Position numbers and translations under genes: made by a program. The notes under the pieces were generated by a model. The model was not told where the DNA came from and made no database searches. It worked only from the letters and a program-made list of their open reading frames with translations. This document shows, in pieces, positions 22,501 to 31,405 of a stretch of 64,000 nucleotides of DNA. The stretch spans positions 102,367 to 166,366 of the forward strand of contig JAUIRK010000705.1 in the NCBI GenBank assembly GCA_030549495.1, written 5' to 3'. Each line of letters opens with the position of its first letter. Position 1 is the stretch's first letter. Source of the DNA: Nectonema munidae. Its lineage: Eukaryota; Nematomorpha; Nectonematoida; Nectonematidae.

Positions 22501-23028
22501 CAACTTGAGTTGTCTGGAGTGGCGTGCACACAATGAAGCCAGTGTGAAGGAGGAAAAGTTCTCTTGATCACAGAATTTAACTTCCCCTGTGTAAACCCAC
22601 TCTAAAATGATGAGGGCAATTTCATGGGGCATGTCGCTGAGATCCACACTTTCTTGTGAAGGCGAAAAAGGCCAAACACTGCTTCGCGCTAAAAGGACAA
22701 AGCGGTGAGCGGGAACACTCCTGCCGCCCGCCAATTGCACTACCACGTCACTGTGCTCACTGCACTGGTACAAGCCTTTGACGAATGCGAGTATTTTGTG
22801 AGCGAAACACTCATCGCTGCTCTCATCGTACGCACCTCCAGTAGCTCTTGGGCAATTCAGCGCGTTGCTTTCTTTAATCACATTCTCTAATTGCTGACAC
22901 TTGCTCACCAATTTACAGTATTCACTCTGCAATATGTTAAAATTGGCATTTTTATTCATATTAGTTATTGATGGATGTGTGTGTACTCGTGATGAATAAA
23001 ATGATGACGATGATTGGGCAAAAGACAA
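19522..23028 (-). CDS. ANKFY1: Rabankyrin-5 (ankyrin repeat and FYVE domain protein), single exon
   Basis: This is a Rab5 effector that binds PI3P on early endosomes and macropinosomes. One open frame of 1168 residues holds the whole family architecture. Residues 30-60 look helical/coiled. A BTB domain spans about 85-180 (CSEHSDVVVQLAGGRSVPAH, LEWVYTGEV). A long series of ankyrin repeats covers about 240-1080 (for example SPLHLACSWGLEEVVQALIE, GRNFLHAAI). The C-terminal FYVE zinc finger (1108-1158) has TTRKHHCRHCGR and a closing RVCDMC, with all eight zinc cysteines: 1109, 1112, 1125, 1128, 1133, 1136, 1155, 1158. The usual WxxD start of FYVE is not evident. Met24 (22959) aligns better with the family N terminus than Met1, so translation may begin there. 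The length is normal for the family. The lack of introns is unusual, since vertebrate orthologues have many. Confidence 0.96.
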   Translation of the reverse strand: MSFAQSSSSFYSSRVHTHPSITNMNKNANFNILQSEYCKLVSKCQQLENVIKESNALNCPRATGGAYDESSDECFAHKILAFVKGLYQCSEHSDVVVQLAGGRSVPAHRFVLLARSSVWPFSPSQESVDLSDMPHEIALIILEWVYTGEVKFCDQENFSSFTLASLCARHSRQLKLNDILLKSEAYLITLCDNDNCIRLFKLSNELALKRLQNFSITYLLSEWERLGEKDFEDLLACDLYTLITLKESVDTCALHLALALNRQDVIVYYCVENAKDILQKLNSKCCEQESLLNLALKDKKFAIADTLINQGADINFSNMANCQNLLHQAVLRKDIHAINFLINKECINVNSVENVNRNTALHSIMSIRSEEDEDFDSVSIVKNLLEVGGDVNLKNKLGLTALMLAVINSKVEIVRVLLDDEDAKKKNNVYVETKDDEGHTTLWHALQHSNLEIMQALSSMLISAKANPNAINTVFPGDKPLLHEVIEASKIEGAIFLLNNGANVELVDSSLKTPLHVACESGCFELAEILVSKYKVDVSKQTLTCAKSALHLAVESGQKSIVEMLLRCERVMDDAEHKVINAKDKAMLSPLIHALNLEHLEIAAILIEFGADLNNEVIEGEFILHYMISHQKFEIAKFLIDHGYDASKNSKLLNKASLEIAIELDSLEMVDFLCSSPGINLNMKFQDSQKDICPLWMALNTNYDIASLLVQFGCDTTFWHSDCNDETIEQTLLHHAIDINDEKRACFLIFSCCDIESPKRYIEERKEENDQQSPLHLACSWGLEEVVQALIEHKANVNCVDAENRSPLHIALINQQERIVSLLFSHPLLNLSIKDVHDMTPFSYAAKFKNFEATQAILHRDPSAAEQCDSCGRNFLHAAIKRKDVGSVLFLLGLNVNVNSVSQDANQLSPLQAAILSQNEEVVVRSLILAGADVNACNSTLETALHMSCDNPLFMRTLIENNANVSALDASSNNALHNSVKACNLDCINMLLEMTEIQYDAFNSQGLSPFHYIASSPDPVPILEAFLSHRKSLDINLCDANGNTILLYAYLGANLKLCKAIISLPGICLGTKNLNGVSIFTAKTATKQLLNRILDCLKHEPQRTDADDCEECSVKFGLTTRKHHCRHCGRTICAKCSEKSIPIHKFSVMKPTRVCDMCFVVLSLSVHV

Positions 23029-23855
23029 TCAATCACACTTGCATCCAAAACCTTATTAAAATTCTGAACGCAAAATTTCAGAGGAAGAGAATGGATGTTC
23101 TCTTTTGAATTACATTTGATCAGCCTTTTTTGAATTAAGAAAATACGCAACAACTACTTTTTCGCTTTCTTTTCGAACAAGTCTGATAAATGAAAAAATC
23201 GAAATATATATCAATTGTGCTAATTATATATAGAAGCAGTATACTTGTGTTATAGGTCATCATCATAAATAGAAGTAAGGTGTGGAAACGTGAAAGAATA
23301 TAAGAATTTAGCAGTGACAAGTGGTAGGAAAGCTAAGCCCAGGGTGAGCAGGTAAAGCAGCCTTAAAAACGATGAGAAATAAAGTTGATAAGGAGAGTGT
23401 GCCATTTTTAGAGCTGAGCAACTGCGTGAGTAGAATGAGCACTCATTTCATTTCTCGTAAGCAGGCAGTCTAAAACTCGAAACTGTTACACTTATCATTG
23501 TAGTGATTAAAAATTGCACTTGCAAAACATTTGGCTCTAAATGAGCTAACTTCGAAAGGCCATCGTTACAAGCGAGCTCTTTTTCTCTTAACATTTCGTT
23601 TATTTTTGAAGGGGGCGTTAATAACTTCAATATATCATAAACTAAAATAAAATTGAGCAATTTCTTTGTGGAACTTATATTTTTTATAAAACCATCATAA
23701 ATGTGATTTGTAAAGTGTCTTTCGTAGAAATCTGCTGCATATACTTCAAAGCTGAATCTCTATGCACAATAAAAACTTGTGTTTGACGTTCATGAAATAC
23801 AAAAGTATTTTGTATATACAAAATCTTGCAATCTGTGTTAAAATTTACATGTAGG
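23029..23855. other. Upstream region of ANKFY1
   Basis: No gene seen. It presumably holds the ANKFY1 promoter (transcribed leftward); I see no decisive core-promoter motif. Confidence 0.4.
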
Positions 23856-24076
23856 TGTAATAAGGGGTTTTCACAAGTTACAATTATCCTTGAGTATCAC
23901 TGACTGTTTAGCATGCTTTCACATACTTTGTAAATACATCCTGAAGCACCACTAAATGTTTTTGTATATGTATATACTTCACATTTTATATGTTATCTTT
24001 ATAGCGAATTGTTATCTTTTTACGTGTTACTGTTCTTTCAATAAAGTCTATTTCCACTACTCCTTACGCCATAACA
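23856..24076 (+). repeat. Left LTR (221 bp)
   Basis: TG...CA boundaries. It aligns along its whole length with the right LTR, with scattered substitutions and a small length difference around the TTTTTGTATATG stretch. AATAAA lies near its 3' end (CAATAAAGTC). The divergence indicates an old insertion. Confidence 0.93.
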
Positions 24077-24098
24077 GTTTACGGTACAAAGATCAACG

Positions 24099-24881
24099 AT
24101 GGATCGATTGCTTTTACCAAGTAGGCTCGAAGCAAATCCTTCCGATCCTAACTCGTGTACAATTTTCAAGCACTGGAGACGATGCTTTGAAATTTTTTTA
24201 CAGTCTTTGCAAGTTACTAAAGATTCATCTACCATCCCTGATAAACTTAGCTTACTGATTAATTCCATTTCAAGTTCAATCTACAACTACATTGCTGACG
24301 ACGAACAATATGAAAAAGCTATTCTCGCCTTAGAAAGCCTATATATTAACCTGTGAATGTTATTTTTGCTCGTCATCTACTTTTGAAAAGATCCCAACAA
24401 TCAGGTGAATGCTTAGGTACTTATTTGTCTGCACTTAATGTATTGAGTAAGGAGTGTGAATTCAAATCAGTTAGTGCTGAGCAGTATCGCTTAGAAGCTG
24501 TTAGAGACGCATTTATAACGGGGCTTGACTCGGTATTTATGAGACAACGCATACTTGAAAGTAAGGTAATAGAACTAGATGGCGTTTTTACCGTGGCCAG
24601 ATCCCTGGACATTGCACATAAAAATTCACAGGTTTATGAATCTCATAGAGCATATATTCATTCAGTTCAAAAATTAGGAAGTGAAGACCCCAAACTTCGG
24701 ATAATGAAGTATTAAGCAACTATCTAAATACAAGCAACGTATCATTACATCGTTGTAATTTTTGTGGAAATCCACTTCATCCACGTTATAAATGCCCAGC
24801 TAAGAACGTTAACTGTAAGAATTGTGGCAAATTAGGACACTTTGCAAACGTTTGCAGATCAAAAGAATTAAGTAAAAAGTA
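24099..24881 (+). pseudogene. gag relic with two CCHC zinc knuckles
   Basis: The frame opens at ATG 24099 (MDRLLLPSRLEANPSDP), 22 bp after the LTR. The capsid-like part shifts frame near 24350 and again near 24690-24710. The last part carries two CX2CX4HX4C zinc knuckles, CNFCGNPLHPRYKC and CKNCGKLGHFANVC, which bind nucleic acid in the nucleocapsid. A stop follows at about 24880. It is non-functional as it stands. Confidence 0.85.
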
Positions 24882-25981
24882 GCTGACACTCTTTCACATA
24901 GCTTCTCGTTGATTGATCAGTCGCAAACATTGCATCAAATTCATAAAGGATTGTGTCATCCAGGTGTTTCAAGAATGGCTCATTTCGTACGTTCCAAGAA
25001 TCTTCCCTTTTCAATTGAAGAAATAAGGAAGGTAATTTCTTACTGCAAAACGTGTGCACATCTCAATCCAAGATATTTCACACCTCCTAAAACTCATTTA
25101 ATCAAAGCGACTCAAGCATGGAAAAGATTATCAATGGATTTTAAAGGGCCTTTGCCATCTTGTTCTGGGAAAAGATATTTACTTGTCATAGTAGACGAAT
25201 ACTCACGCTATCCATTTGCCTTTGCAACAAAGGATATGTCTGCTGATTCAATTAAAGCATGCTTAACTCAGCTGTTTACTATCTTTGGTGGTTATCTTGC
25301 TTTTGTTCATTCTGATAGAGGAAGCCCCTTCATGTCAAAAGAATTGCAATCTTTTTTGTTCTCATGTGGTATATGTCAAAGTAGAACTTCAAGTTATCAT
25401 CCTCAAGGGAACGGACAAGTGGAACGCTTCAACTCATTATATGGAAGGCCATAGAGTGCTACTTAAATCCTGAGAATCTGCCAATTTCAAAATGAGAAGA
25501 TGCGGTTCCTTTAGCTTTACACAGCATACGTTCACTTCTTTTAACGGCCACAAACGAGACGCCCCATGAAAGGATGTTTAAGTTTCAACGCCGTACCCTC
25601 AATGGATACCAACTCCCTACATGGTTGATGTCTTCAAAACAAGCTATTCTGAAAAAAACGTTAAAGCGTCGAAATATGATTCTGGTGTTGAAGTTGTAGA
25701 ATGTAGACTTGATTGAAGTTAATCCGCATTACGCAAAAGTTTAGAACTGTCTTGGTAATGAGCTTACTGTTCCAACTCGCCACCTAGCTCCTTCTGGAAA
25801 CGAGATTGGAGAATGCAGTGAGATATTTGTTGGAACAAACTGAAGTTCAACAACCAGTTAAAGCTTTGGAAAACTTTGAAGTTTGTGAACCTGAAGATGT
25901 TCAAGTGCCTAATGAAGAAGTAGAAAACCTACCCAGACGATCACAAAGAATTCTCAAAACTCCCGATAGATTTAAATTTTA
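24882..25981 (+). pseudogene. Integrase relic of the LTR element
   Basis: The zinc-binding H2C2 region (CHPGVSRMAHFVRSKNLP ... CKTCAH) and the DDE core are legible: LSMDFKGPLP (first D), HSDRGSPFMSKE (second D) and HPQGNGQVERFN (E). The core runs open over 24909-25454, then several frameshifts and stops follow. The end is recognisable (NLPRRSQRILKTPDRF, stop at about 25981). The sequence order matches Ty3/Gypsy polyproteins. The upstream polymerase domains are gone. Confidence 0.9.
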
Positions 25982-25995
25982 AAAGAAAGGAAAAA

Positions 25996-26208
25996 TGTAA
26001 TAAGTGTTTTCACAAGTTACAATTATCCTTGAGTATCATTGAATGTTTTGCATGCTTTCACAAACTTTGTAAAAACATCTTGAAGCACCACTAAATGTTT
26101 TTGTTATAGTTCACATTTTATATGTTATCTTTATAGCGAATTGTTACCTTTTTACGTGTTACTGTTCTTTCAATAAAGTCTATTTCCACTACTCCTTACG
26201 CCATAACA
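25996..26208 (+). repeat. Right LTR (213 bp)
   Basis: It pairs with 23856-24076. It starts TGTAATAAGTG, ends ACGCCATAACA, and is preceded directly by the polypurine tract. Confidence 0.93.
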
Positions 26209-26482
26209 ATAGGGAGGAGCTTAAAATTCCAAATTGGTACCACACAAATGTTTTATCGTGCAAATTTTTGCTAATTTCAAAAAACGTAAATTAACATGTC
26301 CGTATAACTACTTTATAAAAAATTTGAACCTGAAATCAACCCTCAACCAGAGTAATGAAGAAGAAACATTAACGTTTAGGTATAAACTTAGTGTAGTTTG
26401 CTATGCCGGTTCGCCGTACTGAGAAGAAGGCAGAGAAACAACCTACTCCGCAAAAGGAAGGATGTGATTCATAAGACGTTCA

Positions 26483-26488
26483 TTTATT
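26483..26488 (-). terminator. Candidate poly(A) signal of B4GALT7
   Basis: AATAAA on the minus strand about 50 bp past the B4GALT7 stop. 26214-26482 holds nothing else recognisable. Confidence 0.5.
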
Positions 26489-26538
26489 TAGAAAAAGCAC
26501 GTATAAAAGTGATGGGATGTAAGCGTCTTTAGTCTCTC

Positions 26539-27480
26539 TCAAAGTCTTTTATTACTAGTTCTAGCATGGAACTTCAGTTTATCCATCCACTGCAACTTCT
26601 GTTTGTTGGTCGCTTGTTGGCACCAAGGCGTAACTTGGAGGTTGCACGCCAATCGCACGTTTATCAAAGTAGCAGCGCATCCTTGAATGCTGACGTTGTA
26701 GACGTCTTGAATAACATGCGAGATATTCTCAGAGAGGGAAGATAGTCCAGTGAGATAGTCCCTTTTCTTGGTAACGAGATCTTGGTTAAAAGTTTTGATG
26801 TAGTCACGTTTGCGATTCGAAGCATGCAGATGCTTGAATGCGGGCGTGGAGCGCGGCTTCGTGAGTACCGGCCTGCTCACTCCCACTCCCCTCTCGACCA
26901 ATCGCACGTAGAATTCGTCGTCTTCTCGTCCCCAGCCCCAATACCGGTTTGACATGCCGTTCACTCGCTGGAACTGCTGATTCGTCAGTATCAGTATGCC
27001 GCCAATGAAGGTGGGGTAGTGGTAGAGTGGGTGCAGTTCTGGACTAGAAATGTGCACGACTTCGCGTTCACTAGAGGGACACGCGTAGGAAAGTTGCGCA
27101 AAGAGAGGCAGCAGGTCGACATCGTGGATGCAAAAGCAATCGAAGGGCCTTACGTGGGTCTTCTCCGACGCGAAGGCGACATTGATCAGCATGGCGCGGT
27201 TAAAGCGGTACTGATCCACTTGATTCAAGATGTATACGTCAAAGTCAAGATTTTGTGCGGAAAGAAACCTACTGATATGTGGAACAAACTGGAGCAGCTC
27301 TTCAAAGCGCTCCCTATAGGGAACAAAAATGGCGAGCGTTTTTTTCAAAGAGCTTTTGTTTGTATGCGAAAGTGAGGAAGCCTTATTAAGAATAGAAAAG
27401 CGTTTGTAAAGATAAACGTTTATCACAATGCAAAGCAGGAGAAAAGCGATTACTAAGTTGCGAATTAAGATAATGTGCAT
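26539..27480 (-). CDS. B4GALT7: Xylosylprotein beta-1,4-galactosyltransferase (galactosyltransferase I), single exon
   Basis: This Golgi enzyme adds the first galactose to xylose in the linker of heparan and chondroitin sulfate proteoglycans, using UDP-galactose and Mn2+. The 313 residues form a type II membrane protein. A short cytoplasmic tail and signal anchor occupy about 5-24 (LVIAFLLLCIVINVYLY). Then come FVPYRERFEELLQFVPH (52-68), LNQVDQYRFNRAMLINV (85-101), HDVDLLP with metal-binding DVD at 120-122, SPELHPLYHYPTFIGG, and the substrate motif WGWGREDDEF at 181-190. The HLH at 217-219 fits the conserved His residues of the B4GALT7 branch. Motif order and spacing match B4GALT7 rather than B4GALT1-6. 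It is intact. It lies upstream of ANKFY1 on the same strand, with a retroelement between. Confidence 0.96.
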   Translation of the reverse strand: MHIILIRNLVIAFLLLCIVINVYLYKRFSILNKASSLSHTNKSSLKKTLAIFVPYRERFEELLQFVPHISRFLSAQNLDFDVYILNQVDQYRFNRAMLINVAFASEKTHVRPFDCFCIHDVDLLPLFAQLSYACPSSEREVVHISSPELHPLYHYPTFIGGILILTNQQFQRVNGMSNRYWGWGREDDEFYVRLVERGVGVSRPVLTKPRSTPAFKHLHASNRKRDYIKTFNQDLVTKKRDYLTGLSSLSENISHVIQDVYNVSIQGCAATLINVRLACNLQVTPWCQQATNKQKLQWMDKLKFHARTSNKRL

Positions 27481-28909
27481 TCAAACTCAATTAAAAATCG
27501 ATAAAGAAACTTCAGTCGTCATTCATAGCCAGTCTAGATGAAAAAAATACGTTCTTTATATTTTTAAATCAGAAATCTTATCTGCATATCACATGCATTG
27601 CGTTACTTTTATGAAACTTTTTAAAAAGTATAAGATTTTGGAGGAATTTCTTTGTTAAACAATTGTATTTTAAGCACAGATATCGACTTAAGAACAAACC
27701 ACAAATTTGAACAAACATTTTCTTGAAAGAGTGCTCTCTTTGAGACTATTTTTATTACACTTTCAATGTATATTTCATTTAAGTTATCGTAACCTATCAG
27801 CAAAATTAGTAAAAAGGTAATTATTCTTTCTTTAAAAGCTTATAATTAAGCAATTACCTCATTGGCTGTTTAACACTCCTTCAGCGAAAGGGCTTATTAA
27901 ATATGCATTTTAGTTTGATATTTTGTTTATATCTATTTAAACTATAAAACTATGACTTTATTCTCTTCATGTGATTGCAGAAGCGTGGTGTGGTCTTTTA
28001 TCACACTAATTGTAAAAATTATGATTTAGAACATGAGAGCATGGATTAAACAAAATAGAACGTTGCCTCAATAAATGAAGATCATTTTATGCATAAATAT
28101 AACAAATTTCGTTTTCTCTTAAAAAATAATTACAATCTAGCTTTTCATATGCTAGGCCCATAGAAAACATGGATATCAAATATTCTTGATAACAGGAATT
28201 TCGTTTCAGCATATAGAAGATACACGGATTCAGAAATGCAAGAGAAAATTTATAATCTCGATATCAACTACCAACGAGATTTAGGTTTTCTAATGCATAC
28301 GGTGTTAGATTAGGATTCGGCTCTTCGATAAGGGGTAGGAGGCGTTGAGGCCCCTGCCTTGGAACTTCCTTTTAATTGTATACACGTTCTTATAGTCTAG
28401 TCCCCCTCCCTCCCCCTTAGATCCAGATTGCCCCCTCCGTGAATGAGGGGAAATTTTTACAAAATAAGTTTTTGATAAATATAAACACTGACAACGCATT
28501 GCCACAGCTAAATGCATCGCAAACTTGAAAAAGTCATTGAAGGGCGCGCAACCTAATAATAATATAAGGCTGGAAGAGTTTTAGCTGTTCTTTATTTCCA
28601 TTTCCTATTTCACCATGGTATCATTTCGTTTTTGATGAGCTTAAAATTCAAAGAAATAGTATCGAATTTTCAAGAATATTTTAATAAAACTCCACCCCCT
28701 TCCCTTCAAAATCCTGCATCTGCCCATATAAACATATATCTTTTATTAAATTTTTAATGAATATAATAAAAAATTATATATTTGCCAAATAAATATAATC
28801 AATTTATCGATGAGATGGCTAATACTACTTTTTTTTAGCTAACTCATGAATTTCTGGTTGCGTTACTCATAACGCACATCTCATATCATATGCAACATTC
28901 ATTATTCTA
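27481..28909. other. Upstream region of B4GALT7 and repeat debris
   Basis: No gene seen. 28315-28450 (GGGGTAGGAGGCG ... CAGATTGCCCCCTCC) and 28681-28725 (CCACCCCCTTCCC ... ATCCTGCATCTGCCC) look like ends of G-run/C-run hAT-like MITEs similar in style to 35314-35612. No paired termini or target duplication were found. Confidence 0.4.
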
Positions 28910-29870
28910 TTTCGCGCCTCCTTCTCTATAAAGGTCTTTGGTTGAAGAATCATTTCTAAGATCAAGGAGTTCATCTTGAATAACATCGGGAGCTAATGTA
29001 TTTTCAAAAGGATTTCTTACAAGCTTTCCTTCTTCTTCCTTGACTTATGGGAAGTACATTTTAGTTCATTTTCCAAAGATTTAAGTTGCTGTGTAATTTC
29101 AGTCGTGAGTGAATCATCAAACTGATAATTTTGAGTTTTATCAAGAACGATTTTCAAACATGAAAATATTTCCATTTTGAATATATTTTAACTTTATTAT
29201 TTTGAACGTTTTTCTGCCAATGATGTAGCGTTGCAATAAATCTAAGAAGACTATCTACAAAATTAAACCTTTACCCTGCATCTTAAGATTTAATGAAAAG
29301 GCGAGAATTCAGAGAATATAATTTCTGTCTTCAGTATCATAGAAAGTCTAGAAGGAACAATGTACTTTTTTGAAATTAGGAGTTAATTCTAATACACGCT
29401 TCTGAAAGCCTGATTTTGATCCGATCATTACAGGTGCGTACAAACTCCACAATTTTTCTAGGAAATTCCATTAATTTCAAAAAAGAGGTCACTTTTTCCA
29501 TTTATACTTGCAGCTGTCGCAGTAGTTTCCAGATGAGAACAAAGAAAGTATTCTTCCTTATTATAAGAAAAAAATGCGTTGCTAACAAAAGTACTAACTG
29601 TGAACAGGAACTCACATTCGTTGACTCATCCAATTGCAATGCGAATAAAACAGTTGGAGATCATTTGATTTCCTGAATAACTTTCTCTTTATATTTTGCG
29701 ATAATTCAATAATTCTTCTCTTTATTGTCATTTGACAAAGTAATTTGTTTAATTTTTCGCTCACCTAGTTCTCCAAGAACAAGATTAACCATCTTCAAAG
29801 CACATGGTTTAATTAAGATTTCTTCAATTATGTGAGACTTTTTCTGCTTTGCTATTTCAAGAGAAACCTA
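28910..29870 (-). pseudogene. hAT transposase relic (ZBED5/FAM200-like group)
   Basis: Minus-strand fragments in family order: EIAKQKKSHIIEEILIKPC and ALKMVNLVLGELGERKIKQ (29850-29740), FALQLDESTN plus a cysteine- and Ser-rich follow-on (about 29650), LNLKMQGKG (about 29290), and near 28990 KLVRNPFENT with IQDELLDLRNDSSTKD. It contains numerous frameshifts and stops and is missing blocks. It belongs to a different hAT lineage, and is far older, than the element at 3249-5333. I did not find its terminal repeats. Confidence 0.78.
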
Positions 29871-31405
29871 TTTTATTAAGGCTTCAATTACACGCAATGC
29901 TTGAAATCAAAAGAGGGAAACAGGACTCAAAAACGCATTCTCTATTTATAAAATGCGATTTTCATAATATGCATTGAATGGCAGAATGAAAGATAAAAAA
30001 AATTTTTAATTCAATGGTCTTTAGTTTATTAATGTTTTACCTCTCGAGCAAGTATCATCACACAAACGACGTCGACTAAAGTATATCCCTCAAGCGTTTA
30101 TCGATACAGAGTGTCTACGCCGTGTACTGGTACTGAAATGGTAATATATGGTAAATTGAAGAAACAAAGATGTCAACGTTAATCTATACTATTTATGTAT
30201 GTCGATTGAAAAAAGATGCATAAAGGTCTTTGTCAGTTGTTTTGGTAGTCTTTACATCATTACCACAAACTCAGAACAGACACCACGAAGATAGAACTAT
30301 ATAGCGTTACCGTTAAGAGATTTTACCACGATCACATATAAACAGCGTGAAAGCCTTTACACATTCATAAAAACGCCCATATTGTAATTGGAATCGATTA
30401 AATTCACGTAACTTATGGAAAAAACTTTCAATACTCAAAATAAAACTAAATTTTTTCCGTTTCTTATAAAAAAAAGAGTGTGTTAATTATGGACTAATTT
30501 TATATTAGTGAAATTAGATAAAGTATGACGCTATGTGAGAAAATATATAAGCATGCCCGCACACTGGGTTAAAAAGTTGAGATATTAATTTACTTTAGTT
30601 TTTGTCTTTTCTTAAGCATATGGAAGTAAAGAAGAGGAAAGCCAGGAATATATAAAAGAGCTATAAAAAATAAGATGAAATCATATTGAAGTTTGAGTCC
30701 AGAGTGAAAATTCAAAATATATTCTTTGGATAACGAAGAACATGTAATAAGATAGAATTCCCAAAAAACACAAGTAGGTAGAGAAAAATAAACGCGGAAT
30801 ATCTTAAGACGTAATGCAAAAGATAAGGTGGTGTAAGTTTAGAAGATATAAAAAGGTAATAGGAATGTTTGATAGCTTCAGTTTGTATGCAATGCATGAA
30901 GTACAAAAAGGAAAGAATAGAGAAATAACACACCTAACAATGAAACATCGAGAAAATAAGTGAATAACTACAGATAGAAATAGATACATTGGATCTCGCA
31001 AATTAAAAAAAGGCATGCAAAATCTCCAGTAAGGCAAACGTTTATATTAATTGCGAGAGTTTGAAAATTATCCAACACAATACTCTTTATATTTGATATA
31101 CATGAGAAACTACTGATAAAGAAAGAATATCAATCCAGGCTAAAGTAGAGAGAACATTGAAAATAGATAAATAAGCAATCACAAATGAGTCTAAACATAA
31201 ATGGAGAAATAAACTAATTAATTAAGATATATAGAAAAATGTTAAAAAAATATTTAAGTAATTAAATAAAAACCAACTCACCACTTCGGGCTTTGACTTA
31301 AAGAAAGGTCACTACATATGCTAACAAAAATTAAACTTTTTTTTCATTATTTAAAGTTTAAGTAGATAACATATTTTAAATTATGTTTAAGTTTATATCA
31401 ATTAT
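29871..31405. other. AT-rich intergenic stretch
   Basis: No gene or recognised element. Two overlapping small minus-strand frames at 30712-31037 are low-complexity and hydrophobic by composition, with no family signature. Confidence 0.45.

Larger units (their letters stand above)
23856..26208 (+). mobile_element. Ty3/Gypsy-like LTR retrotransposon, internally deleted
   Basis: Two LTRs (23856-24076 and 25996-26208) begin TGTAATAAG and end CCATAACA. The flanks GTAGG (23851-23855) and ATAGG (26209-26213) look like a 5-bp target duplication with one change. A polypurine tract (AAAAGAAAGGAAAAA, 25981-25995) abuts the right LTR. Between them lie a gag relic and an integrase relic. Protease, reverse transcriptase and RNase H are missing, with gag running almost straight into the integrase zinc-binding region near 24885. 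It sits between B4GALT7 and ANKFY1. Confidence 0.93.

Noticed and set aside
30712-31037. Two overlapping hydrophobic minus-strand frames
   Set aside because: Hydrophobicity follows from AT-rich codons; frames overlap each other without conservation.
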